In this document: one piece after another, positions 1 to 6,562 of the stretch
Position numbering within the stretch: position 1 is the first letter of the stretch
Layout of the letters: every line of letters starts with the position of its first letter
NCBI GenBank assembly: GCA_965653495.1
Contig: CBFHAJ010000059.1
Span: 1-20,119 of the forward strand
DNA length: 20,119 nucleotides
Direction: 5' to 3'
From: AG41 sp965653495
GTDB taxonomy: Bacteria > Gemmatimonadota > Gemmatimonadetes > Gemmatimonadales > GWC2-71-9
Made by a program: the position numbers and the translations under genes
Notes under the pieces: model-generated
What the model was told of the DNA's origin: nothing
Databases searched by the model: none
Seen by the model: only the letters and a program-made list of their open reading frames with translations

Positions 1-1240
1 GACAGGAGTGAGACGGGCGGACGGGCGGACTGGAGTCACGGAGCTGGGGGACCGGCGGATCGCTCTGACCGCCCGACCGCCCGACCGCCGGTCCGCCACC
101 TTTGCCGAGCGCCTCGATGACCGCCTGCAGCTCCACCGTCCGCGCCATCATCGTCCACCGCAGCAGCAGCAGCTCCACCGCCAGCCGCGGGCTGCCGCTG
201 GTGCGCAGCTGGGGCTCGACCTCCGTCAGCACGGCGAGGAGACGGATCAGATCGGGAGCAGGGAGCGGGGAGCGGTACCGCTCGATCACCGCCAGCATCG
301 ACTCGGTCAGCCCTTCGGGCTTGCCGCCGAGATTGGCGAGCAGCACGGCACGCAGCACTTCCCCGGCGCCCGCCATGAACTCGCCCAGGTCCGCGCCGCC
401 GTCGACCAGCCGCTCGACCAGCGGGAACACGCCGGCCGCGTCGCGCTCCGCGACCAGGCGCAGCAGCTCGCCATACACGTCGTCCGGGATGAGACCGAGC
501 ACGTCGCGTACCTGCGCGGCGGTCACCGGCCCCTCGCTGAACGACACGACCTGATCGAGAATCGACAGGCCGTCGCGCATGCCCCCGTCGGCGCTGCGGG
601 CGATCAGGCGCAGGGCATCGTCATCCGCGGCGAGCTGCTCGGCCGTCACTACCTGACGCAGCCGCTCGACGATGGCGTGCGGGCCGATGCGCCGGAAATC
701 GAAGCGCTGCAGCCGCGACAGGATGGGCGCGGCACTCTGCGCGATCTTCTGCGGCTCGGTGGTGGCGAACACGAACACGACGCGTGACGGCGGCTCCTCC
801 AGAATCTTGAGGAGCGCGTTCCACGCCTCGCGCGTGAGCATGTGCGCCTCGTCCACGATGTAGACCTTGTGGCGGCCCTCGGCCGACGCCGCGTACATGG
901 CACGCTCGCGCAGCTCGCGCGCGTCGTCCACGCCGCGGTTCGAGGCGGCGTCCAGCTCCACCACGTCGAGATTGGCGGCCCCGGTCCACACGCGGGTGCA
1001 GGAATCGCACTCCCCGCACGGCTCTCCCGCCACCGCCGCGGACGCGCGGCGTTCGCAGTTCAACGCCATCGCGAGAATGCGCGCCGCCGTGGTCTTCCCC
1101 ACGCCCCGCGGGCCGGCGAACAGATACCCGTGCGCGACCCGGTTGCCGGCCACCGCCCCGCGCAGGGCGGCACCCACGTGCTCCTGGGCAATCAGGTCGG
1201 CGAACTTCTTGGGACGGTACTTGCGAGCGAGGGCGATCAT
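1..1240 (-). CDS. dnaX: DNA polymerase III subunit gamma/tau, 3' end cut by window edge
   Basis: Clamp-loader ATPase of the replicative polymerase, which opens the beta clamp on DNA. I translated the minus strand from ATG at 1240 and it stays open to the left edge (413 codons visible, no stop). The N-terminus reads MIALARKYRPKKFADL, typical of DnaX. Walker A is GPRGVGKT (residues 43-50), zinc-binding Cys are C62, C75, C78 and C81, the family signature LDAASNRGVDDARELRE follows near 97-113, Walker B is VYIVDEAH (126-133), and LKILEEPP and SRLQRFDF follow at about 144-182. Beyond about residue 380 the protein becomes a Gly/Pro-rich linker encoded by an octamer repeat, so the tau-specific C-terminus, if present, lies outside the window. 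No Shine-Dalgarno is visible because a repeat array begins next to the ATG. The SRP RNA gene lies just upstream on the same strand, an order known in many bacteria. Confidence 0.96.
   Translation of the reverse strand, partial: MIALARKYRPKKFADLIAQEHVGAALRGAVAGNRVAHGYLFAGPRGVGKTTAARILAMALNCERRASAAVAGEPCGECDSCTRVWTGAANLDVVELDAASNRGVDDARELRERAMYAASAEGRHKVYIVDEAHMLTREAWNALLKILEEPPSRVVFVFATTEPQKIAQSAAPILSRLQRFDFRRIGPHAIVERLRQVVTAEQLAADDDALRLIARSADGGMRDGLSILDQVVSFSEGPVTAAQVRDVLGLIPDDVYGELLRLVAERDAAGVFPLVERLVDGGADLGEFMAGAGEVLRAVLLANLGGKPEGLTESMLAVIERYRSPLPAPDLIRLLAVLTEVEPQLRTSGSPRLAVELLLLRWTMMARTVELQAVIEALGKGGGPAVGRSGGQSDPPVPQLRDSSPPVRPSHSC
12..97. repeat. Inverted octamer array inside the dnaX linker
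   Basis: Units of 8 bases in register: gacgggcg at 12-19 and 20-27, then degenerate copies, then the complementary sense cgaccgcc at 74-81 and 82-89 followed by ggtccgcc at 90-97. The two arms are in inverted orientation. The 18 bases at 80-97 recur exactly at 1291-1308. The array is translated as part of dnaX, giving a Gly/Ser/Pro-rich linker. A smaller heptamer run (gggagca, gggagcg, gggagcg at 254-274) also sits in dnaX. Confidence 0.75.
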
Positions 1241-1242
1241 GG

Positions 1243-1322
1243 GCGGTCCGGCGGTCGGGCGGAAAGGCGGTCGGTCACATCCGGAATATACCCGACCGCC
1301 GGTCCGCCTGTCCGGCCGTCCG
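1243..1322. repeat. Inverted octamer array between ffs and dnaX
   Basis: Left arm at 1243-1274 consists of four 8-base units (gcggtccg, gcggtcgg, gcggaaag, gcggtcgg). Right arm at 1291-1322 consists of four units (cccgaccg, ccggtccg, cctgtccg, gccgtccg). The arms are complementary: bases 1244-1259 pair with 1291-1306 at 15 of 16 positions, around a 31-base interval that includes the rest of the left arm. The array begins two bases upstream of the dnaX ATG and replaces any Shine-Dalgarno. Confidence 0.8.
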
Positions 1323-1332
1323 CCCGCAAAAT

Positions 1333-1429
1333 GCCCCAGGCACCCCGCAGCGACACCCGACATCGCTTAGCGCTGCTCCCTGCGGGGGCCTGACGCGGTT
1401 CACGACCGGATGACCTGCGGACCTGGGGC
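1333..1429 (-). ncRNA. ffs: Small bacterial SRP RNA (4.5S type)
   Basis: RNA scaffold of the signal recognition particle, which binds Ffh and FtsY for co-translational membrane targeting. On the minus strand a perfect 8-bp outer stem (GCCCCAGG with CCTGGGGC) and a second stem (CCGCAG with CTGCGG) enclose the family segments GTGAACC, GCGTCAGG, AGCAGCGC and TAAGCG. The symmetric internal loop of domain IV is recognisable as CAGG opposite AGCA, closed by GCGU/GCGC. There is no Alu domain. The apical part departs from the usual GGAA tetraloop: 11 rather than 10 bases (CCCCCGCAGGG) separate CAGG from AGCA. A TTTT run follows the 3' end. Its position just upstream of dnaX agrees with a common bacterial order. 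Ends are set by the outer stem and could be off by a few bases. Confidence 0.85.
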
Positions 1430-1584
1430 TCTAAAAACTAGTTGAACAGCGGGCGCGAGGACAGTGACTAGACGCACAGCGGTGAACAGGCGACTCGTGC
1501 CAGGCGGTTATGGACAGCGCGTCACGCCCGACACCGGCGGCGTCGCGCCGGGCAACCGGAGGGTGACGAGCAGGATGGCACCGA
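1430..1584 (-). promoter_or_regulatory. Leader region upstream of ffs
   Basis: This 155-bp gap between the JAMM gene stop and the SRP RNA contains no convincing gene. On the minus strand an AT-rich TAGTTTTTAG stretch lies immediately before the RNA 5' end and could supply a -10 element (TAGTTT). No good -35 is visible at the right distance, so promoter placement is tentative. Confidence 0.3.
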
Positions 1585-3195
1585 CTAGGGTCGGGCGCAT
1601 CCGGACTGCTCGAACCGACGCTCGACCGAGTCGACGCCCGCGTACAACGCCTGGTCGCGCGCGGCATGCATGGGATCGAGGATCCGCGCGGTGCGGCGCG
1701 CCGCATTGTACGCGATCCAGCCGTTCTCGACGGCGGCGAGCCCGCGCGCCAGCACGGCGCAGGGCAGCTGGCCCCGGCTGAACTGATCGCGCCGCTCCGC
1801 GAAAGTGCGCACCAACAGCGCCAGCGAGTCGCCGCTGCGATCGAGGCGGGCGTAGGGCGAGGGCGCAGGCTGCGCGGGGGTCGTCGCAGCGGGCGGCGCC
1901 GCGGGACGCGCGGCCGGCTTGACCGGCGGCTTGGCGGCCGTCGCCGGCTTCTTGAGCTTGCTCTTGAGCGCGGCGACCGAGCTCACCAGTGCCGCTCCCT
2001 TCTTCTTGATCGTCGACCACGCGCCACTGAGCGCCGCGACGGGCACCGTGAGCGTCGGCTGGAAGTACCAATACGCCCCGGCGCCCGCCCCGACCAGCAG
2101 CACGATGACCAGAGTGCGCACCAGCTTCCGCCAGTTGCGTCGGGAGCGCCTCCGGCGCACCGGGGGTGGCGCGGGCTCCGGCTCCTCGGCGACGTCTTCC
2201 GCCGCGCCCTCCCGCTCCTCGAATTCGTCGGGCCACGCCACTGGCTGCTCCGTCTCTGCCGCTGGTTCCGGCTCCGGGGGGGGCGCGGGAGGGGGCGGTG
2301 GAGCCGGAGGCGGGGGCGTGTGCCGCCGGGGAGGGGGAGGCGACGGTATGGCATGAGGCGGAGGAACCGGCGGAGGCGCCGCTCCAGCCGCGGATCGATG
2401 GGGCGGCGGCATGTCCTCCGCGGCCGTGAGAAACTTGAGCTCGCCCGAGTCGTGCTCGGGCTCGTCGACCTCCTCGGGCTCGTCGGGTGCTGGAGGTGGC
2501 GGCGGGGGCGGGGGGGGGGGCGGCTTGCGGGCTGCCTTCGTCACCAGGGAGGCCGCGGCTCCCGGATTGGAGGCGCGGTAGTTCTTCCACGTCACACAGG
2601 AGCGTTTCTTCCCGTCCGGCCGGATCGCTTCGGGGCTCAACAGCTCATAGAACGGCAACGGCGTCTCGAACCAGCCTTCATCGGACCCGGCGCGGAAGAA
2701 CGCCCCTGCCGGCTCCGCCGGATCGGCTCCGAGCAGCAGCGCGACCTGCCACGGCTCGGCGAAGTAGTGCTCGTGGGTCTCGAGGTCGTGCCCTGACAGT
2801 GCGAGCGGGAGCGGTGGGTGCGAGTGGTACCAGCCGATCAGGCTGGCTCGCTGCTCCTCCAGCTGATTGTTGATGTGATCCCACAGCCGCGTGACGACGT
2901 CGCGCGTGCGGTCACCGTAGATGGGCTGGTTGAGTCGCAGCGCGACCTCGACCACCAGGTACGCGATGCCGGTCTCTGGGCACTCACACTGGTCCCCGAG
3001 CAGGAAGCCGAGGATGCCCTGCCCCTGCCGCTGCGGCGTCGCCACGTGCTCCTGAATCGCGCTGAACGCCGCCTGCGCCACGAACACCGGGAACGGGTTG
3101 TTCGGTGCTCCCACGGTAGCGCCATCGCCCGTCGGGCTCCACAGGATCGAGCGGGCGAGCGGAATGGGCTGGCGGAGGGGACCGGGGACGGGCAT
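1585..3195 (-). CDS. JAMM/MPN-domain membrane protein with long proline-rich linker
   Basis: 536 residues, start ATG 3195. Residues about 35-170 form a JAB1/MPN/Mov34-type domain with a complete metal-binding motif, HSHPPLPLALSGHD: H124, H126, S134 and D137 match HxHx7SxxD. In this family the motif binds zinc for isopeptidase or peptidase activity. The Glu normally placed in the strand ending in GLLxG is not seen; the equivalent stretch is GILGFLLG (60-67). Residues about 225-345 are extremely Pro/Glu-rich, including eleven consecutive Pro. A basic stretch (RRRRSRRNWRK, 347-357) precedes one transmembrane segment (about 358-378), then a Lys/Ala/Pro linker and a C-terminal domain of about 95 residues with two Cys (C479, C533). 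Topology by the positive-inside rule: catalytic domain cytoplasmic, C-terminal domain outside the inner membrane. It follows the YihY gene by 18 bp and is the last gene of the operon. Substrate unknown. Confidence 0.85.
   Translation of the reverse strand: MPVPGPLRQPIPLARSILWSPTGDGATVGAPNNPFPVFVAQAAFSAIQEHVATPQRQGQGILGFLLGDQCECPETGIAYLVVEVALRLNQPIYGDRTRDVVTRLWDHINNQLEEQRASLIGWYHSHPPLPLALSGHDLETHEHYFAEPWQVALLLGADPAEPAGAFFRAGSDEGWFETPLPFYELLSPEAIRPDGKKRSCVTWKNYRASNPGAAASLVTKAARKPPPPPPPPPPPAPDEPEEVDEPEHDSGELKFLTAAEDMPPPHRSAAGAAPPPVPPPHAIPSPPPPRRHTPPPPAPPPPPAPPPEPEPAAETEQPVAWPDEFEEREGAAEDVAEEPEPAPPPVRRRRSRRNWRKLVRTLVIVLLVGAGAGAYWYFQPTLTVPVAALSGAWSTIKKKGAALVSSVAALKSKLKKPATAAKPPVKPAARPAAPPAATTPAQPAPSPYARLDRSGDSLALLVRTFAERRDQFSRGQLPCAVLARGLAAVENGWIAYNAARRTARILDPMHAARDQALYAGVDSVERRFEQSGCARP
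2510..2520. repeat. 11-base G homopolymer in the JAMM gene
   Basis: Eleven consecutive G on the plus strand (C on the coding strand) encode part of the poly-proline run. Tracts of this length can slip during replication, and a change of one base would remove the transmembrane and C-terminal domains while leaving the metal-binding domain intact. Confidence 0.8.
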
Positions 3196-3213
3196 GGGGC
3201 CAAGATAATGCGG

Positions 3214-4104
3214 TCAGCCCAGCTGCACCCGCTGCGACCGCCGCATCTGCACCAGGTCGTACGTCTCCGCGACCTCGCCGCCCAGCAGGAACAGGTAGGC
3301 CGTGTAATAGACCCACAGGAGGAACAGGAACAGCCCGACCACGTTCGCGTCCGAGGCCACGCGGTCCAGGGTCACGAACCGGGCCACGTAGAGGGCGTAC
3401 AACCGCTTGGCGACCTCGAAGCCGAGCGAGCAAAACACCGCCGCCATGAGGGCGGTGCGCCAAGCGATGCGGCGGCTGGGCAGCAGCTTGAAGATCAGAA
3501 AGAACAGCACCACGCCGAGCCCGAACGCCGTGAGCTCCAGGCCAAAGCGCCACAGCCAGTCGAGCGCGAAGCTGCGGCTCACGCCTCCCGTGCTGCGCGC
3601 GTCCCACGTCGTCAACAGGCCACCCATGACGAGCAGCGCGCCGGTGCAGCACACCATCGCGAGATCGAGCAGCTTGGCCATCGGCCAGGCGCGCCGTTCG
3701 TCGGTGTCGAACACCTCATTGAGCGCCGCGCGCAACCCGCCGAACAGACGGGTGGAGAACCAGAGAAACAGCGGCAGGCCGACGGCGGTGAGCCGCACCC
3801 GATGCCGCATCACGCTGGCGAGGGCGCTCTCGGCCTCCGCGAACACCTTGTCCGTGGGGCCGCCCGCCGCCGTGGGCAGCAGCCGCGCCAGCAGCTCATG
3901 CAAGTCGACCTGTTGGGTGGTGACCTGGTGCTGCACCAGATAGCCGACGGCGGCGAGCAGCAACGCGACGAACGGGATCATGGTGAGCAGCAGGTCGAAC
4001 GACAGCGCGCTCGCCAGGAAGGGAATGTTGTCCTCGAAGGCCGCTTCCAGCGTGCGGCGAACGACGCCGGTCACCGACCGGTGCCACCCGCCCTCGGGCT
4101 TCAC
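3214..4104 (-). CDS. YihY/BrkB-family inner membrane protein
   Basis: 296 residues with about six hydrophobic segments, matching the YihY (BrkB-like, once mis-called ribonuclease BN) family in length and motifs: an N-terminal cytoplasmic segment followed by NIPFLASALSFDLLLTMIPF, then ALNEVFDTDERR (about 128-139), and near the C-terminus FLLWVYYTAYLFLLGGEVAE. The molecular function of the family is not established; membrane transport or envelope roles have been suggested. The GTG start overlaps the upstream YtxH-like gene stop by 4 bp (GTGA), implying translational coupling, and the JAMM gene follows 18 bp later. Confidence 0.92.
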   Translation of the reverse strand: MKPEGGWHRSVTGVVRRTLEAAFEDNIPFLASALSFDLLLTMIPFVALLLAAVGYLVQHQVTTQQVDLHELLARLLPTAAGGPTDKVFAEAESALASVMRHRVRLTAVGLPLFLWFSTRLFGGLRAALNEVFDTDERRAWPMAKLLDLAMVCCTGALLVMGGLLTTWDARSTGGVSRSFALDWLWRFGLELTAFGLGVVLFFLIFKLLPSRRIAWRTALMAAVFCSLGFEVAKRLYALYVARFVTLDRVASDANVVGLFLFLLWVYYTAYLFLLGGEVAETYDLVQMRRSQRVQLG

Positions 4105-4382
4105 GCGGAGGAGGAAGACTCCTTGCGCCGCCGTTTGGCATCCGCCAGGCGGCGCGCCAGTACTGCGCGCGTCGTGGAGCGGGGGGCCCCTTCGTCATCA
4201 CCCAGCTCGACCAGCTTCTCCAGCTCGCCGACCTTCTCGGCGGCGAGCTCGCGCAGCCGGCGGCCCAGCTTGGTGCGCGCCGCCGCACCAGGCTCGGGCG
4301 CGAACAGGAAGCCCAGCGCCGCGCCGATCCCCAGGCCGAACAAGAACGGCCCGACGCCGGAGCTGCCCCCTTCCTCGCTCAC
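4101..4382 (-). CDS. YtxH-like small protein
   Basis: 93 residues, start GTG 4382, chosen because it forms a 4-bp GTGA overlap with the stop of the aldolase-like gene. Residues about 11-31 are a Gly/Ala-rich hydrophobic segment (GPFLFGLGIGAALGFLFAPE) followed by PGAAARTKLGRRLRELA, the arrangement of YtxH-domain proteins (gas-vesicle/stress associated family of unknown function). The rest is a charged helix (about 39-62) with a basic, Ser-ending tail. It probably sits in the membrane with a cytoplasmic helical tail. Confidence 0.8.
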   Translation of the reverse strand: MSEEGGSSGVGPFLFGLGIGAALGFLFAPEPGAAARTKLGRRLRELAAEKVGELEKLVELGDDEGAPRSTTRAVLARRLADAKRRRKESSSSA

Positions 4383-5755
4383 TCGCCTGCCTCGAGATCG
4401 TCGGGTGCCGCCACGGCCACGGCGCGCGGCTGCGCGTGCGACTGCAGCGGCGGCCGGACGAACCGGTCGGTGACGGCGCGCGTCTTGGTCACGCGCAGCT
4501 GCTCGAACAGGAACGCGAACGTGCGCTCGAGATCGGCGGCGATTGCCGCGCGCACATCGGCGGGGAGATCCCACATGCGCCGCTTGAACGGGCCGATCGC
4601 CTTCTTGCGGCTCTTGTAGATGAACTGCTGCTCGGTGTCCCCCTTCTTCCACTCGTCTTTGCACTCGACCTTGACCCACTCGTTGATCTCGCGCCGCAGA
4701 TCGGCGGGCAGGCGCGGGTGGTCGAACACCATCGTCTGGATGTTCGTGGCGAGGTGGATCTCGATCGCTTCGCACTCGGGGAAGCGGCTGAACGCCTCGG
4801 GCGGCAGGGTCGACGCGCCGTGCTGCACGGCGCCACCCAGGTGGTACTGGGAGCGCGCGTCACGCGAGAGCGCCTTGAGCGCATCGAGGTCGAGCTGGAC
4901 CTTGGCGATCGAGCCGTCGGGCAGCACCACCCCGCCGTGGCTCGTGCCGGTCTGCACGGAGATCTTGCTGATGCCGGTGTAGTGCCCCAGACGCCCCAGC
5001 GCGCGGGTATAGCCCTCCATGAACGCCTTCAGCTCGTGCACGTCGGAGTTCTTGCCGCCCACTTCGCCGATCTCCGCGCCGACGGACACGGTCACGCCGT
5101 CGGGCTCGCGCTCGCGAATGTACTGCGTGAGCTCGGCGGCACGCTCGCAGTTCACCCGCTGCTGCTCGGGCAGGGTCGGCTGCGACAGGTCCACCAGCGT
5201 CGAGGTATCCACGTCGATGTTGTAGAACCCCGCGTGCAGCTCCTCTTCGATGAGGACGCGGATCGCCTGCAGCTCGGTCTCGGGGTCGGCGGCGTACTTC
5301 TTGGCGTTCACCTGCACGTGGTCGCCCTGGATGAACAGCGGCCCGGTGAACCCTTCCCGCAACGCCGCCGCGGTCATCACGGCGACGTACTCGGCCGGGC
5401 GCTGCTCGGTGTACCCGATCTCCGAGCGGGCGATCTCGCAGATCAGGGCCCCGACGTCGAGCCGCTTGGCCGCGCGGAACACGGCGCGCGCGGAGTCGTA
5501 CGCGAGCACCCGGATGTTCATGGCGGGCGTGGTGAACGCGGGGACCTCGCCCCGGCCGCGCGCCATGTAGAGCTCGTGGATCGACGCGGGCCGCACGCCG
5601 CCGTGCTGCCCGATCTCCCAGATCAGCCAGCGCGCCTCGTCGCGCTCTGCTCCCGCGCCGAACACCGCCCGGCGCACCAGCTCGTCCATGGCCTCACTCT
5701 GGCGCACGGCCGGGCTCTCGAACCGGCGCAGCGTCGCTTCGGCGGATGTCTTCAT
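4379..5755 (-). CDS. Class II (metal-dependent) fructose-bisphosphate aldolase-like enzyme
   Basis: 458 residues. All metal/substrate motifs of the class II aldolase fold are in order: FIQGDH (D145, H146), GAEIGEVGG (E231), GTSHGG (H273), QHGAS (H312) and IHLATNIQ (N338). By family knowledge, Asp in this position is catalytic, the three His bind the catalytic metal, and the reaction is reversible aldol cleavage of a ketose bisphosphate, placing it in glycolysis/gluconeogenesis beside pyruvate kinase. It is longer than the usual 280-350 residues, with about 75 extra residues before the barrel and about 110 after it (KDEWKKGDTEQQFIYKSRKKAIGPFKRRMW onward, split here only by prose). The start at 5755 is preferred over ATG 5764: GGGAGGG ends directly at 5764 but nine bases before 5755. 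The true substrate could be another sugar bisphosphate. Confidence 0.85.
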   Translation of the reverse strand: MKTSAEATLRRFESPAVRQSEAMDELVRRAVFGAGAERDEARWLIWEIGQHGGVRPASIHELYMARGRGEVPAFTTPAMNIRVLAYDSARAVFRAAKRLDVGALICEIARSEIGYTEQRPAEYVAVMTAAALREGFTGPLFIQGDHVQVNAKKYAADPETELQAIRVLIEEELHAGFYNIDVDTSTLVDLSQPTLPEQQRVNCERAAELTQYIREREPDGVTVSVGAEIGEVGGKNSDVHELKAFMEGYTRALGRLGHYTGISKISVQTGTSHGGVVLPDGSIAKVQLDLDALKALSRDARSQYHLGGAVQHGASTLPPEAFSRFPECEAIEIHLATNIQTMVFDHPRLPADLRREINEWVKVECKDEWKKGDTEQQFIYKSRKKAIGPFKRRMWDLPADVRAAIAADLERTFAFLFEQLRVTKTRAVTDRFVRPPLQSHAQPRAVAVAAPDDLEAGE

Positions 5756-5781
5756 CGCTCGCATCCCTCCCGAAAACGAAT

Positions 5782-6561
5782 CTAGACCCCGCCTATCTCG
5801 ATCACCAGTCCGTCGTACGCGGGGGCGATCCCGGCGGGGAGCTGCGCCGCGAGCTCCGCGTGCGGCGTGTCGTGTGTCAGATGCGTGAGGTACGTCCGCC
5901 GCGCGCCGATCTGCTGCGCCGTCGCGACGGCCTCCGGGATCGAGAGGTGCAGCGGATGGGGACGCGGGAGCAGCGCGTTCACCACCAGCACCTCGAGCCC
6001 GGCGAGACGCGCCCGCGCTTCCGGCGGGATCGCCTTCGCGTCGGTCACGTACGCGACCGGGCCGACGCGAAACCCGAGCACCGTGTCCCTCCCGTGCGGC
6101 AGCGGGATGGCCTGGACGGGGATGCCGGCGATCGGTGTTTCGCGATCCGGGTCGAGCGGGTGCGCGGCGAGCTCCGGCTTGTTCGTACCGGGCTGCGGTG
6201 GAGTGCCGTCGAAGATGTAGCCGAAGCGGCGCTGCAGCTCCGCCAGTGTCGCCGGGGCTCCGTGTACGGCGAGCGGCGCCCGCTGCCGCATCGAGATCGC
6301 GCGCAGATCGTCGATCCCGTGCACGTGATCGGCGTGCGCGTGCGTGAACAGGACGGCGTCCAGGGCCGTGACGCCCGCCGCCACGAGCTGCAGCCGCAGC
6401 TCGGGCGGCGTATCGATCAGCAGCCGCTTGCCTCCGGACTCGATCAGGACGGCGCTGCGGGTGCGCCGATCGCGCGGATCGACCGACGTGCACGTGCGGC
6501 ATCCACACCCGATCTGCGGCACGCCGTACGACGTTCCCGTGCCGAGGAACACGAGCCTCAC
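5782..6561 (-). CDS. PhnP-like metallo-beta-lactamase-fold hydrolase
   Basis: 259 residues. The N-terminus FLGTGTSYGVPQIGCGCRTC with Cys 19, 21 and 24 is the signature of PhnP-type phosphodiesterases, where these Cys hold a structural zinc. The catalytic metal motif is THAHADHVHG (H74, H76, D78, H79), followed by YVTDAK and a late THLTHDT, all as expected for a two-metal hydrolase. PhnP acts on phosphoribosyl cyclic phosphate, but no phosphonate genes are present here, so a general cyclic nucleotide or phosphodiester substrate is equally likely. The GTG start lies one base after the pyruvate kinase stop (TGAGGTG), so translation is probably coupled. The aldolase-like gene starts 26 bp downstream. 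Confidence 0.9.
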   Translation of the reverse strand: MRLVFLGTGTSYGVPQIGCGCRTCTSVDPRDRRTRSAVLIESGGKRLLIDTPPELRLQLVAAGVTALDAVLFTHAHADHVHGIDDLRAISMRQRAPLAVHGAPATLAELQRRFGYIFDGTPPQPGTNKPELAAHPLDPDRETPIAGIPVQAIPLPHGRDTVLGFRVGPVAYVTDAKAIPPEARARLAGLEVLVVNALLPRPHPLHLSIPEAVATAQQIGARRTYLTHLTHDTPHAELAAQLPAGIAPAYDGLVIEIGGV

Positions 6562-6562
6562 C

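Noticed and set aside
80..1308. The exact 18-base duplication (80-97 and 1291-1308) as attachment sites of a mobile element
   Set aside because: The interval contains only essential dnaX sequence and no integrase; the duplication is explained by the shared octamer array.
1666..2796. Long plus-strand open frames opposite the JAMM gene and other genes (also 2818-4473, 11973-13580, 14507-16549, 16684-18333)
   Set aside because: All are antisense shadows of proteins with clear motifs; high GC suppresses stop codons in the other frames.
5756..6508. Long in-frame N-terminal extension of the aldolase-like gene
   Set aside because: It is Arg/Ala-rich, lies in another frame of the PhnP-like gene and has no motif; the GGGAGGG ribosome site supports a start at 5755.
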